Shown here: one piece after another, positions 8,062-17,196 of the stretch
Position numbering within the stretch: the first letter of the stretch is position 1
Layout: each line of letters starts with the position of its first letter
From: an uncultured Eubacterium sp.
GTDB lineage: Bacteria; Bacillota; Clostridia; Lachnospirales; Lachnospiraceae
Reading direction: 5' to 3'
Assembly: GCA_949959185.1 (NCBI GenBank)
Contig: CATLIX010000014.1
Span: 1 to 59,072 of the forward strand
DNA: 59,072 nt
The notes under the pieces: generated by a model
Told to the model about the DNA's origin: nothing
The model's input: the letters and a program-made list of their open reading frames with translations, nothing else
The model's database searches: none
Program-made: the position numbers and the translations under genes

Positions 8062-8731
8062 TTATTCTTCCTCCAGATATCGTTTCAGTTCTTTCACCAG
8101 TTTGTAAACCGTTGTACCAGGATCATATTCCGAGGGTTTCTTTCCGCTCTTTTCATACCCGGCCATCTGTTTTTCCGCATTTGCTATTGCGGTATCCACA
8201 CCATCCTTTACCAACTGGTAAATATCGGTATCATTTTCCTGTATTTTCCTCCTCCGATTTTATATTTCCTGAAAATTTCATCCAGTTTTGCCCGCCATTC
8301 ATCCCGATGAAGGGCCGAATCACTGTAACAGAAATGCAGATATAACCAGTATTCAAAGGATTGATTGCTCCATGCAATTTTATATCCTTTTTCTTCTCCT
8401 GTACTTATGGCCTGGTCAAAATCCCGGAAATCGTCTTTGTCAAAAACCACCCATACATTCTGATAGATAATCCGAGCTTCTTTTACAAGCCGGTCAGTAA
8501 TTTCTATCAGCTTCCCTGTTCCGCAGCCTTCTCCCCGAATCTCAATCACAGGTGCCTCCACCACTTCAATATTTCCGCCTGTTTTTTCTTTTATCAATTG
8601 CTGCATTCCTTTAAAGTATAAGGGCTCCGTTCTCTTTCCTTCCGTTACAATCAGAAAAGAATTGGCTTTCGGTTTCCTGTATTCGTGCTTTCTCTGCTTT
8701 CTGGCAGCTCTGCGCTTTTTAAAAATATCAT
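8062..8731 (-). pseudogene. rloB: rloB, RloB-family (TOPRIM-like) defence gene, frameshifted twice
   Basis: RloB partners the RloA ATPase in R-linked and AbiL-like phage-defence pairs. Family motifs are all present: TEGKRTEPLYF near the N-terminus, VVFDKDDF, SNQSFEYWLYLHF, and PGTTVYKLVKEL near the C-terminus. They are split over reading frames. From the ATG at 8731, placed 11 bases after the rloA stop, the frame is lost by one base at a T5/A5 run (8716-8725). The central frame then stops at 8208 because one base is missing in the T4 run at 8234-8237, and the C-terminal 50 or so residues continue in the next frame to the stop at 8062. Adding one T to each run restores a protein of about 222 residues. 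It is either a pseudogene or carries two homopolymer sequencing errors. Confidence 0.82.
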
Positions 8732-8742
8732 CTGTCCCCGCT

Positions 8743-9933
8743 TCATTCCCCCTCTTTCATCTCGAATTCTTTCAGAAGGGGAATCCCGCCATATACGCCG
8801 GCCAGATAATCTTTTTCAAAGGAAGCGTCTGATCTGACCTTAAAATCAGATAATGCCAGCAGCGTCGAATATCCGTATTCATCCTTCTGGACAAACCAGA
8901 TCTGATCTCTCCGGAAAAACTTACGGTCCATCAGCGTTGTATCATGAGTGGTATAAATCAGCTGTGCAGTGGAATTCTGCTCATAAAATAAATCTACAAT
9001 AAATTTCAGCAGCAAAGGATGCAGCTTTATATTGAGTTCATCCACAAAAATCGCATGATTATGCAAAATCGCCTTTCGGGCGTATATAAAAATCATGATA
9101 CTCCTTATGGTTCCTTCCGATTCAGAAAAAAGATTCAGCGTGTAATCTTCCCCATCCCTTCCCCTGTGCGTGGTATAAAAATTAATGTTTTTTCCTTCTT
9201 CTTCATAAACAATATCTTTTATTCCCGTGTCAATGGCAGTTAAAAATTCCACCAGTTTTTCTTTTTCCCTGTCAATCATCTCAGGAAGGCGCTTTTTCAG
9301 CATTCCCGTGTCTTCCCAGAAACTGTCAGAAGCCATCAGGATATTAATAATTCCCATATACGCCGTTCTGAAAATTCCTGTTTTCAGTTTCAGTTTGTTA
9401 AAAAAAGAAAGCACCAGCGCGTCAGCCGGAATCTGTTCTTTGTATACATCGCATTCCTTTCTGACCACCGGTCCGAACACCACATCTTCTTCTGTCCGCT
9501 CAAAAACAGTTATCTGCCTGTTGGTTTTCAGACTTTTTCGATACAGCCATTCTGCCGCAATGAAATCCGCATTATATTCAAATCCATAAGTATACTCAAA
9601 TCCATCCAGAATCACCACAATCTGAAATTCTGAATTTTCCTCATCATCTTCAAAAGAAAATGGAAAATAATACTTGTCAATCGCTGTCTCTCCATTCTCC
9701 ACATTATTGAAGGAGCCAAAAATAATATTTTTAAAATACACCATGGCAAGATGAAGATTTGATTTCCCGCTTGCATTGGCACCGTAAATCGCCGCTACTC
9801 TGAGAAATTTTTCTTTTGTCCCATTATCAATCAAATTACATTCATGTTCTTTATAGGCATTAATGGCTGTCATGTCCAAAATGGTTTCTTCTTTAAAAGA
9901 CAGTACATTTCTTACCATAAACTGCACCAGCAT
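8743..9933 (-). CDS. rloA: RloA-type AAA ATPase (AbiL/RloAB defence pair)
   Basis: A 396-residue SMC/ABC-like ATPase of the AAA_15/AAA_21 group. Walker A is GANASGKSN at residues 51-59, the Walker B/D-loop region is AIFVDELNIKLHP, and the switch histidine is in YTTHDTTLMD. The N-terminal VRNVLSFKEET is typical of this class. It is encoded directly before rloB, the standard order of the pair. The gene is intact, with AAAAGGAGGTGG upstream of the ATG. These pairs are known as restriction-locus-linked or abortive-infection components; the exact trigger is not known. With its partner frameshifted, the system may be inactive here. Confidence 0.85.
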   Translation of the reverse strand: MLVQFMVRNVLSFKEETILDMTAINAYKEHECNLIDNGTKEKFLRVAAIYGANASGKSNLHLAMVYFKNIIFGSFNNVENGETAIDKYYFPFSFEDDEENSEFQIVVILDGFEYTYGFEYNADFIAAEWLYRKSLKTNRQITVFERTEEDVVFGPVVRKECDVYKEQIPADALVLSFFNKLKLKTGIFRTAYMGIINILMASDSFWEDTGMLKKRLPEMIDREKEKLVEFLTAIDTGIKDIVYEEEGKNINFYTTHRGRDGEDYTLNLFSESEGTIRSIMIFIYARKAILHNHAIFVDELNIKLHPLLLKFIVDLFYEQNSTAQLIYTTHDTTLMDRKFFRRDQIWFVQKDEYGYSTLLALSDFKVRSDASFEKDYLAGVYGGIPLLKEFEMKEGE

Positions 9934-10010
9934 ATTTCCACCTCCTTTTCTTTATAATATACTTATTTTCGGAATCTATGTCAATTATTTTGAGATTTTT
10001 CCACAATATT

Positions 10011-10505
10011 TCACTCTCTGTTCAGTTTTTCCAGCCTTCTGACCAGCACAGCCGCCAGCAGGCCAATCAACGCTCCGGCAATGGTTCCGGACAGCACCAG
10101 CACCGGCAGATAATACAGAAGCCTGGCATTTTCCACCACAGCAGCAGCAGCCAGAATCTGTCCCAGGTTGTGAAACACTCCCCCCAGTACGCTGACCCCC
10201 GTTACAGAAAACAGTTTCAGTTTCCGGGCGCCTGTCATCACCAGCAGGCTGAGCGCACCTCCCGCAAAGCTGTATATCATACCGGCAGGATTTCCAAAGG
10301 TAAGGCCCGTCAGCAGAATCCGAATCAGGGACAGGGTACAGGCTTCCCGGATTCCCATAATATACAGGGCCACAATGGTCACCAGATTGGCCAGTCCCAG
10401 TTTGACTCCGGGAATGCCCACATTGACAGGAATCAGAAATTCTATATAGGAAAATACAAAGGCCAGCGCTGTGAGCATTCCCATATATGCCGCTTTTTTT
10501 GCCAT
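10011..10505 (-). CDS. Gx transporter family / heptaprenyl diphosphate synthase component I-like
   Basis: A 164-residue integral membrane protein with about five hydrophobic segments and the family signature PVNVGIPGVKLGLANLVTI near residue 30, then FGNPAGMIYSFAGGALS. The family (PF07456) was named after heptaprenyl diphosphate synthase subunit I but resembles ECF-type S components, so transport is the likelier role. The start is set by GAGGAG before the ATG at 10505. It is the last gene after apbE and the NusG-II protein, an arrangement common in clostridia that handle flavinylated membrane redox proteins. Confidence 0.82.
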   Translation of the reverse strand: MAKKAAYMGMLTALAFVFSYIEFLIPVNVGIPGVKLGLANLVTIVALYIMGIREACTLSLIRILLTGLTFGNPAGMIYSFAGGALSLLVMTGARKLKLFSVTGVSVLGGVFHNLGQILAAAAVVENARLLYYLPVLVLSGTIAGALIGLLAAVLVRRLEKLNRE

Positions 10506-10549
10506 GATTTTCTCCTCTCTGTCTGATGAAATACCAGTCAATCGGGAAA

Positions 10550-10924
10550 CTATCTGGTGGCGGCGTCCAGCTCCGCCTCCCCGCTGTTTTCAATCTCCAC
10601 CACAACCCTGTTGGGCAGGCACACCAGGCTTTCCCCCAGGTGTTTCACCGGACGGTGATTTACACATATTTTATCGGGACAGGAAGCCTCTGTGATATCT
10701 GCTTTCCCGTCTTTGATTTCCAGCAGGTTGTAATTCCCGTTTTCTGCAGGTATTTCCAGGGACAGCTCCTGACTCAGTGGATAACGTCCCTGTTCCACGC
10801 CGTCCAGATAGACCACCGCTTCCCCATCTTCGGTATTTCCGGCAGAATACAGGTAAATCCCTCCAAAGGACGCCAGTGCCAGTGCCAGAATCACCACAAT
10901 TAAAATTACATCATTTTTCTTCAT
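10550..10924 (-). CDS. NusG domain II-containing small secreted/anchored protein
   Basis: A 124-residue protein starting MKKNDVILIVV, with one N-terminal membrane anchor (residues 5-25) and an extracytoplasmic NusG-II type beta domain. The domain ends in the characteristic SCPDKICVNHRPV motif with two cysteines. The family is routinely encoded next to apbE and the Gx transporter. The start at 10924 lies inside the end of apbE, giving a 14-base overlap and probably translational coupling; a longer frame upstream is only the apbE shadow. Function is unproven; a role in maturing or presenting flavinylated proteins is inferred from context. Confidence 0.82.
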   Translation of the reverse strand: MKKNDVILIVVILALALASFGGIYLYSAGNTEDGEAVVYLDGVEQGRYPLSQELSLEIPAENGNYNLLEIKDGKADITEASCPDKICVNHRPVKHLGESLVCLPNRVVVEIENSGEAELDAATR

Positions 10925-11966
10925 GAAACCCAAATCCGCCGGAACAGCGAATCCCTCCGTCTTCCAGAATCCACAGTGCTTCCAACCCCGGCATCGATTC
11001 CACAAGGGCAAGCCCTTCCTGGAATTCCATATTGAACAATGCGGTAGACCATGCGTCCGCCAGACCGGAATCTTCCGCCAGTACGGATACCAGGGGAAAA
11101 TGCTCCGGGGGCATTCCCGTATCCGGGTCAATAATATGACAGTACCGTTTTCCATCTACCACATAAAACCGCTGGTAGTCTCCGCTGGTTACAACAGATT
11201 TCCCGGAAAGCTCCAGGATTCCCACATAGCTCTTATCACTCTCCAAATCAGGATTCTCAATTCCCACCTGCCAGGGCGTCCCGTCGGGTTTACTGCCCAC
11301 TGCACACACATTGCCGCCCACGCTGAGCAGCAGATGTTCCATTCCGGCTTCTTTTGCATATTCCGCCAGGCGCTGCACTGCATAACCTTTCCCAATGCTC
11401 CCCACATCCAGAGACATTTCTCCGTCTTCCAGAAATACGGTAGAATCTTTCTCATTTATCACCAGCCGGGAAATATCCGTATGCTGTCCACGCTCGTTCC
11501 GCAAATTCTCCGGGGGCAATTGGGCATGTTCCGGCTCTGCCAGTCCCTGTTCCCGGTATTCATGCCACAGAGACAGCACGCTTCCATACGCAATGTTGAT
11601 TTTCCCATCTGTCTTCTGATACATATCCACGCCAAGTTTCAGCATATTTATTAATTCCTGATTTACTTTTACAGCCTCTTTTCCTGCAGCGTCATTGATG
11701 GTTTTCACATTGTTGATTCCATCGTAACTGTGATAGATGTCAAACAGCTCATGATAATACCGGAGCTTTTCCTGCAACTGTCCGGCCTGTTTCTCAAATG
11801 CTTCCTGACTTTCTGCATACCCGGTAATCACCGTCACCGTATCGAAACTGTCAAAAAAAGTAGTTTCATACCGTTTCAGTTCACTGCTCCGCTCCTGTAT
11901 CAGCACTATTCCTGCCAGCAATGCAACAGCCAGCAGAAGAATTCCCGCACTGTATGTCTTTTTCAT
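10911..11966 (-). CDS. apbE: FAD:protein FMN transferase
   Basis: Transfers FMN from FAD to threonine in target proteins of membrane redox complexes, acting outside the cytoplasmic membrane. The protein has 351 residues with an N-terminal membrane anchor (residues 4-24, no lipobox cysteine). ApbE signatures are TTFFDSFDTVTVITGY, DVGSIGKGYAVQ, LLSVGGNV and HIIDPDTGMP. An AAAAGGTGAGG site fixes the ATG at 11966. It heads a three-gene operon with the NusG-II and Gx transporter genes. No flavinylated target such as Rnf or an FMN-binding lipoprotein is visible in the window. Confidence 0.93.
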   Translation of the reverse strand: MKKTYSAGILLLAVALLAGIVLIQERSSELKRYETTFFDSFDTVTVITGYAESQEAFEKQAGQLQEKLRYYHELFDIYHSYDGINNVKTINDAAGKEAVKVNQELINMLKLGVDMYQKTDGKINIAYGSVLSLWHEYREQGLAEPEHAQLPPENLRNERGQHTDISRLVINEKDSTVFLEDGEMSLDVGSIGKGYAVQRLAEYAKEAGMEHLLLSVGGNVCAVGSKPDGTPWQVGIENPDLESDKSYVGILELSGKSVVTSGDYQRFYVVDGKRYCHIIDPDTGMPPEHFPLVSVLAEDSGLADAWSTALFNMEFQEGLALVESMPGLEALWILEDGGIRCSGGFGFHEEK

Positions 11967-11985
11967 GTTCCTCACCTTTTACAAA

Positions 11986-12018
11986 GGCTGCCGCATGAAA
12001 GATTTCAATGCGGCAGCC
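11986..12018 (-). terminator. hairpin terminator after the foldase gene
   Basis: Eleven-base perfect stem (11986-11996 with 12008-12018; GGCTGCCGCAT) with an 11-base loop, between the lipoprotein stop and apbE. On the minus strand it is followed by a short, impure T-rich stretch. Confidence 0.7.
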
Positions 12019-12038
12019 CTCTGTTTAGACTGCTCTGC

Positions 12039-13226
12039 TTACGGATTGTCTGTATTATCTGCATTTTCTTCTGAACCTGCTGCATCTCCGTTTTCTGTAC
12101 TATCTGCATTTTCTTCTGAACCTGCCGCATCTCCGTTTTCCGCATTGTCTGCATTTTCTTCTGAACCTGCATTTTCTTCTGAACCTGCACTGTCCGCGTT
12201 TTCTTCAGATTCCTGGGGTTCTTCCTGCTTCATGGTGAACAGGTCGTCGAATTTCACCTTTGCCCATTCTTTCTCATTCAGTTCAAATTTTGCGGCTTCT
12301 TTATACTTGTCGCATACCTCTTTGTAATGGTCATTTTTACGCTCAGTGACAATCTCGTCCTTTTTCTTTTCCGTAGCTTCTTCATCAAAGGTGCTGTCCA
12401 TGCGGGCCACATAAAATGCTTCCTCTCCCGTGATAACGCCGGTCAGCTCTCCCTCTTTCAGCTTGTCCGCAGCTTCTGTCAGCACTTTTTCCAGAGATTC
12501 ATCGTCCGCACCGTAAGAGCTCTCTGAAACAGTATAGCCTGCCGTTTCTGCTGCCGCTTTAAAATCTTCTCCGGCGGAGGCAGCAAAGGTTTCCACCTCT
12601 TTTTTCAGATTTTCTTTTTCTTCCTCCGTATAATCTCTGGAATTCCCCTCTTCGTCTGTGGTTGACTTATTATTTACTTTTACATAGCTGATGGTTTTCT
12701 GAGCCGCTTCTTCATCAGAAACTTCCGTATCCACCTCTGCGTCTATGGCTTTCCGCATTTTCGTCTGAATGGTATTGAGCCGAAGCATTTCCTTTACATA
12801 TTCCTGCGTAGCTCCCATCTGTTTCATGGCTTTCTCACTGTTGTCTTCCAGAAACTGTCTGGCTGCTTCTTCCATTTTGGCCAGTTCTTCTTCTGTAATC
12901 TCCACATTGTAATCTTTCATATGGTCTTCCAGCAGATACAGCGTCTCAATATTGTCCGCCACATTTTTCTTAACGGAAGTCTCCATGTCCGTCCCTTCGC
13001 CGAATAAATCCTGAGACCACATATCCGTGCCGAACATACCGGAAAACTGACCGTCGTAAACGGCCTGCTGATACCTTGCCATAAAATTCATAAATCCAAG
13101 GGAGATTTCCTCCCCGTCCAGAGTTGCACCTGCTTTCTTTTCGTCTATGGTGTTCCCGCAGCCTGCCAGAACAGAAATTCCCATTGCCGCCGCCAGTAAC
13201 AGAGATATGATTTTCTTTCCTTTCAT
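12039..13226 (-). CDS. foldase/SurA-like lipoprotein with repetitive acidic tail
   Basis: A 395-residue secreted lipoprotein. The signal peptide ends in a lipobox (ISVLAGC, cysteine about residue 22). The body has the SurA_N/PrsA-like helical arrangement with paired hydrophobic and charged helices and a C-terminal segment DHYKEVCDKYKEAAKFELNE. A canonical parvulin active site is not obvious, so chaperone activity is likelier than isomerase activity. The last 60 residues are an Asn/Glu/Ala/Gly-rich tail made of repeats of about 15 residues (ENGDAAGSEENADST). AGGAGG precedes the ATG. Probably membrane-attached and involved in folding exported proteins. Confidence 0.78.
   Translation of the reverse strand: MKGKKIISLLLAAAMGISVLAGCGNTIDEKKAGATLDGEEISLGFMNFMARYQQAVYDGQFSGMFGTDMWSQDLFGEGTDMETSVKKNVADNIETLYLLEDHMKDYNVEITEEELAKMEEAARQFLEDNSEKAMKQMGATQEYVKEMLRLNTIQTKMRKAIDAEVDTEVSDEEAAQKTISYVKVNNKSTTDEEGNSRDYTEEEKENLKKEVETFAASAGEDFKAAAETAGYTVSESSYGADDESLEKVLTEAADKLKEGELTGVITGEEAFYVARMDSTFDEEATEKKKDEIVTERKNDHYKEVCDKYKEAAKFELNEKEWAKVKFDDLFTMKQEEPQESEENADSAGSEENAGSEENADNAENGDAAGSEENADSTENGDAAGSEENADNTDNP
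12050..12190. repeat. 45-bp in-frame tandem repeat in lipoprotein tail
   Basis: Units of 45 bases encode ENGDAAGSEENADST-like segments, followed by a shorter partial duplication of GSEENA. The frame is kept throughout. Confidence 0.85.
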
Positions 13227-13369
13227 AACATCCTCCTGTGTATTCTTTCACCGTACTGATTCCCGTACGATATCATAACTTTACCTGAAATCCGAATCTG
13301 TTCAGGCACACTGCTGATATTATAATTCTTTTTTTCGCCTCTGGCAACTGTTTTCACAAGATTTTCAAA

Positions 13370-13538
13370 CAGTTCAGCCATAGCCTGTATTCTGTGTGAA
13401 TCATGCTTGCATGAATGAACGCAGAATGCTGGCTATGAGGGGAACGCCCCTCAAGCCTCAGACAGGAGCTGCTTCAGCAGCGGATAGCCTGCCTGCCAGG
13501 CGGTCCGGGGATTGTTAAAAGGGGCGTGGGCTGAACTG
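13370..13538. repeat. palindromic intergenic element, interrupted copy
   Basis: The 344-base gap between mfd and the lipoprotein gene holds this element. Positions 13370-13437 match the first two thirds of the 83-bp palindrome at 48771-48853. The right arm is interrupted after GGCTATG by about 91 bases that contain their own small hairpins (AGGGG/CCCCT and GCTGC/GCAGC), then resumes as GGCTGAACTG at 13529-13538. The rest of the gap shows only the lipoprotein promoter region. Confidence 0.75.
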
Positions 13539-13570
13539 GTCTCTCAGACATAGCCATTCTCGTGGGCGAT

Positions 13571-16500
13571 TCATGCGCCCGGCTGCAATTCCCCATGCTC
13601 CACCAGCAATTCCCAGGTATCCTCCAGAATACATCCCACCGTTTCCAGTGTGCCGGCGCCTTTCTGCCGGGTATTATGATTTTTCAGGTATTCAAAACCG
13701 GGCGTTTTGGCGTCCCGGATAAACTGCAGGGCCCCATGATACTTTTCCGTAAACTGTGCGATGCTGGCAGGGTTGATTTTAGCCTGAAAATAAAATGTAA
13801 ATTTGATTTTTTCTCCCATCTCTTTCACTTCCGTGTAATAGCAGCTATGGGCTTTGGCTTTCAGCAGTGCGATGGCCAGCAGGTTTTCTACGGATTTGGG
13901 AGGCTCTCCGAACCGGTCAATCAGTTCTTCCAGCATTTCCTCCCGTTCTTCCTGATTTTCAATGACTGCAATCCGCTTGTATATATCCAGCTTCTGAAAT
14001 TCATTGGGAATATAGGCAGGCGGGATAAAAGCGTCCACATCCAGCTCCAGTGTGGTGTCGAAGGGTTCTGCCTGCACCTCCCCTTTCAGGGATTTCACTG
14101 CTTCATTCAGCATTTTGCAGTACAAATCATACCCCACTGCTTCCATATGGCCATGCTGCCGGGCTCCCAGCAGGTTTCCGGCCCCGCGGATTTCCAGATC
14201 CCGCATGGCGATTTTAAACCCGCTGCCCAGCTCTGTGAATTCCTTTATGGCTGACAGCCGCTTTTCCGCCACTTCCTTCAGCATTTTGTTCTGACGGTAC
14301 ATGAGAAAGGCATAGGCTGTCCGGCTGGAACGCCCCACCCGGCCACGCAGCTGGTAAAGCTGAGACAGTCCCATGTTGTCCGCATCCTGAATAATCATGG
14401 TATTCACATTGGAAATATCAAGTCCTGTTTCAATAATTGTGGTAGACACCAGTACGTCAATCTCTCCGTTGATAAACTGATACATGATATTTTCCAGTTC
14501 CCGCTCCTTCATCTGGCCGTGGGCAAAAGCCACGTTTGCCTCCGGCACCAGACGGGCAATTCCGGAAGTCACCTCCACAATCTGATTTACCCGGTTGAAC
14601 ACATAATATACCTGTCCCTCCCTGGCCAGCTCCCGATTGATAGCTTCCCGCACAATCTCCTCATTGTATTCCATCACGTAAGTCTGGATGGGCATACGAT
14701 CCATGGGAGGCTCCTCCAGTACGCTCATATCCCGGATGCCTATCAGGCTCATATGAAGGGTACGGGGAATAGGCGTGGCAGTCAGGGTGAGCACATCCAC
14801 ATTTTTCTTCATCTGCTTGATTTTTTCTTTATGAGCCACGCCGAACCGCTGTTCTTCGTCGATAATCAGGAGACCCAGATCTTTAAACACCACGTCTTTG
14901 GAAAGTACCCGGTGGGTGCCGATTACAATATCCACCATACCTTTCTTCAGGTCTTCCACCGTCTTCTTCATCTGCCCGGCTGTACAGAACCGGCACATCA
15001 GATCCACCCGCACCGGAAAATCCTTCATCCGCTGGACAAAGTTATTGTAATGCTGCTGGGCCAGAATCGTGGTGGGCACCAGGTATACCACCTGTTTTCC
15101 GTCCTGAATGGCCTTAAAGGCCGCCCGTATGGCAATTTCCGTCTTTCCGTATCCCACATCTCCGCAAATCAGCCGGTCCATAATTTTCCTGCTCTCCATA
15201 TCCCGCTTGGTGGCTTCAATGGCAAGTTCCTGGTCCTCGGTCTCCTCAAAGGGAAACAGCTCTTCAAATTCCTTCTGCCACACGGTGTCTTCCCCGTAGG
15301 CAAAGCCTTCCGACTGCTGGCGCACGGCGTACAGTTCCACCAGTTCTTTTGCAATCTCCTGCACAGCCCCTTTCACCCGGCTTCTGGTTTTACTCCATTC
15401 CTGCCCGTCCAGACGGTTGATTTTCGGCTTTTTTGCCTCCGCTCCGGCGTATTTCTGAATGGCCTCCAGCTGAGTGGCCAGCACATACAGAGTGCTCCCC
15501 TTATCGTACTCGATTTTCACATAATCTTTGGCGGTTTTCTGAATTTCCACCTTTTCAATACCCCGGTAGACCCCTACCCCGTAACGCTCGTGCACCACAT
15601 AATCTCCGATACTCAAATCCGTAAAGCTCTGGATTTTTTCTCCTTCATATACCCTGCGTTTTTTCCTGCGCTTCTGCTCTCCGCCGAAAATATCGCTTTC
15701 AGAAATCACCACAAACTTGATATCCGGATATTCAAAGCCCTTTTTCAGCTTGCCGTATGCCACCATCACCTCGCCCGGCTGCACCGGATGGTCATAATCC
15801 TGACTGCAAAAACAGTTCAGCCCTTCCTGCTGCAAATCCTCTGCCAGATGGCCCGCACGGGTTCTGGAACCGGACAGCAGGATTACCTGATATTTGTTTT
15901 TCCGATACTGCTGTAAATCCTTAATCAGCAGTTCAAAACTGCGGTTATAGGAATTTACGCTTCGGACGGAAACCGTATACCGATGGGCCGCCTCCAGTTC
16001 GCTGATTTTCATGTCAAGGGTGGTAAGGGCCACGCATCTTTTCCGCTGTATTCCTGCAAAAATCTCTTTTCCCGTATACAGCGCTTTCATCTGTCCCGGC
16101 AGAATATAGCCTTTTTCCAGCCGATGGCTCATACTTTCAGAAAATTCCTGCTCCACCACCCTGCCTTTTTCCGCCAGGCGGGCCGGCTCATCCAGAAACA
16201 GCAGCGTATGCTCCCAGTTGAAATAATCCAGAAAAGATACGGTTTCTTCCATGAAATACATGAGATAGCTGTCCGCTCCCGTTCCCTGCCCCAGTTCTCT
16301 GATTTCTTCCGAAAAACCCTCCACCATGGTTTTCAGCCGGTGGGCTTCCTCTGTCTTCATTTCTTTCCGGAATATTTCATACAGCTCCTTTTTTTCTTTT
16401 TCCAGAGCTTTCAGGCCCCTCTCTGCCAGTTCCGGAAACAGCACCATTTCACTGGCAGGATAAATGCGCACCTGCTCCAGATTTTCAATAGAGCGCTGGC

Positions 16501-17122
16501 TCTCCACGTCAAATCTGCGCATGGAGTCAATTTCATCTCCCCACAGTTCAATACGGCAGGGATTTTCCTCCGTCAGAGGAAAAATATCCAGAATTCCGCC
16601 CCGCACGGCAAACTGTCCGGCGGCCTCCACCTGATAATTCCGCTCATAGCCCATCTGCACCAGACGTTTTTTCACTTCCTCCATGTCCAGAGTTTCCCCC
16701 AGGGAATATTCCAGAATGGCTCTGCGTATATGTGCAAGGGGCACAATTTTATCCATCAGAGCGTCAAAGGTGGTAATTACCGTCACTTTTTCCTGCTCCA
16801 GAATGGCTTTTACCGCTGTCAGACGTTCTCCCGTCAGCAGATTGCCCCGGATATCCGACTGGTAAAACAGCACATCTCTGGGGGGATAATACAATACCTG
16901 CCGGTCAAAGAACCGGTAACTCTCATACAGCTCCTTTGCCTTCTGCTCCTGAAAAGTCACAATCAGGCAGCTTTCCTGCTCCCGGAGCAGACTGTACATG
17001 AAATGAGGCTTCTGGGTATCTATGCACCCGGAAACCTGCACCACCTCTTTTCCTTTCTTCAATTGTGCCTTTAAGTCTTCATACTCTTTCAGCTCTGACA
17101 AAGGCTCTGTAAAACTTTTCAT
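13571..17122 (-). CDS. mfd: transcription-repair coupling factor
   Basis: Removes RNA polymerase stalled at DNA lesions and recruits UvrA. The 1183-residue protein has the expected order: UvrB-like N-terminal region, an RNA polymerase interaction domain (GDYVVHERYGVGVYRGIEKV), superfamily 2 helicase motifs with Walker A GDVGYGKTE and the DEEQ box in IIDEEQRFGVAHK, the TRG region, and the C-terminal D7 domain. GGAGG five bases before the ATG at 17122 is preferred over the ATG four codons earlier. The gene is intact. It lies after pth and uppP on the same strand, a common clostridial order. Confidence 0.97.
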   Translation of the reverse strand: MKSFTEPLSELKEYEDLKAQLKKGKEVVQVSGCIDTQKPHFMYSLLREQESCLIVTFQEQKAKELYESYRFFDRQVLYYPPRDVLFYQSDIRGNLLTGERLTAVKAILEQEKVTVITTFDALMDKIVPLAHIRRAILEYSLGETLDMEEVKKRLVQMGYERNYQVEAAGQFAVRGGILDIFPLTEENPCRIELWGDEIDSMRRFDVESQRSIENLEQVRIYPASEMVLFPELAERGLKALEKEKKELYEIFRKEMKTEEAHRLKTMVEGFSEEIRELGQGTGADSYLMYFMEETVSFLDYFNWEHTLLFLDEPARLAEKGRVVEQEFSESMSHRLEKGYILPGQMKALYTGKEIFAGIQRKRCVALTTLDMKISELEAAHRYTVSVRSVNSYNRSFELLIKDLQQYRKNKYQVILLSGSRTRAGHLAEDLQQEGLNCFCSQDYDHPVQPGEVMVAYGKLKKGFEYPDIKFVVISESDIFGGEQKRRKKRRVYEGEKIQSFTDLSIGDYVVHERYGVGVYRGIEKVEIQKTAKDYVKIEYDKGSTLYVLATQLEAIQKYAGAEAKKPKINRLDGQEWSKTRSRVKGAVQEIAKELVELYAVRQQSEGFAYGEDTVWQKEFEELFPFEETEDQELAIEATKRDMESRKIMDRLICGDVGYGKTEIAIRAAFKAIQDGKQVVYLVPTTILAQQHYNNFVQRMKDFPVRVDLMCRFCTAGQMKKTVEDLKKGMVDIVIGTHRVLSKDVVFKDLGLLIIDEEQRFGVAHKEKIKQMKKNVDVLTLTATPIPRTLHMSLIGIRDMSVLEEPPMDRMPIQTYVMEYNEEIVREAINRELAREGQVYYVFNRVNQIVEVTSGIARLVPEANVAFAHGQMKERELENIMYQFINGEIDVLVSTTIIETGLDISNVNTMIIQDADNMGLSQLYQLRGRVGRSSRTAYAFLMYRQNKMLKEVAEKRLSAIKEFTELGSGFKIAMRDLEIRGAGNLLGARQHGHMEAVGYDLYCKMLNEAVKSLKGEVQAEPFDTTLELDVDAFIPPAYIPNEFQKLDIYKRIAVIENQEEREEMLEELIDRFGEPPKSVENLLAIALLKAKAHSCYYTEVKEMGEKIKFTFYFQAKINPASIAQFTEKYHGALQFIRDAKTPGFEYLKNHNTRQKGAGTLETVGCILEDTWELLVEHGELQPGA

Positions 17123-17196
17123 AATCGCCTCCATACCACATACTTATGGAACATGAGCACATACATACAGGTTCCCGCACATGCCTGTTTCTGCAT

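Noticed and set aside
8716-8731. Programmed -1 frameshift as the main explanation for rloB
   Set aside because: The slippery heptamer fits the first break only. The second break has no slippery site or stimulatory structure, so base loss is simpler.
12005-12190. 61-residue frame rich in QVQKKM
   Set aside because: It is an out-of-frame reading of the tandem repeat in the lipoprotein tail.
14519-17074. Long plus-strand open frames (465 and 363 residues)
   Set aside because: Both lie opposite mfd, whose motifs are unmistakable; they are compositional shadows.
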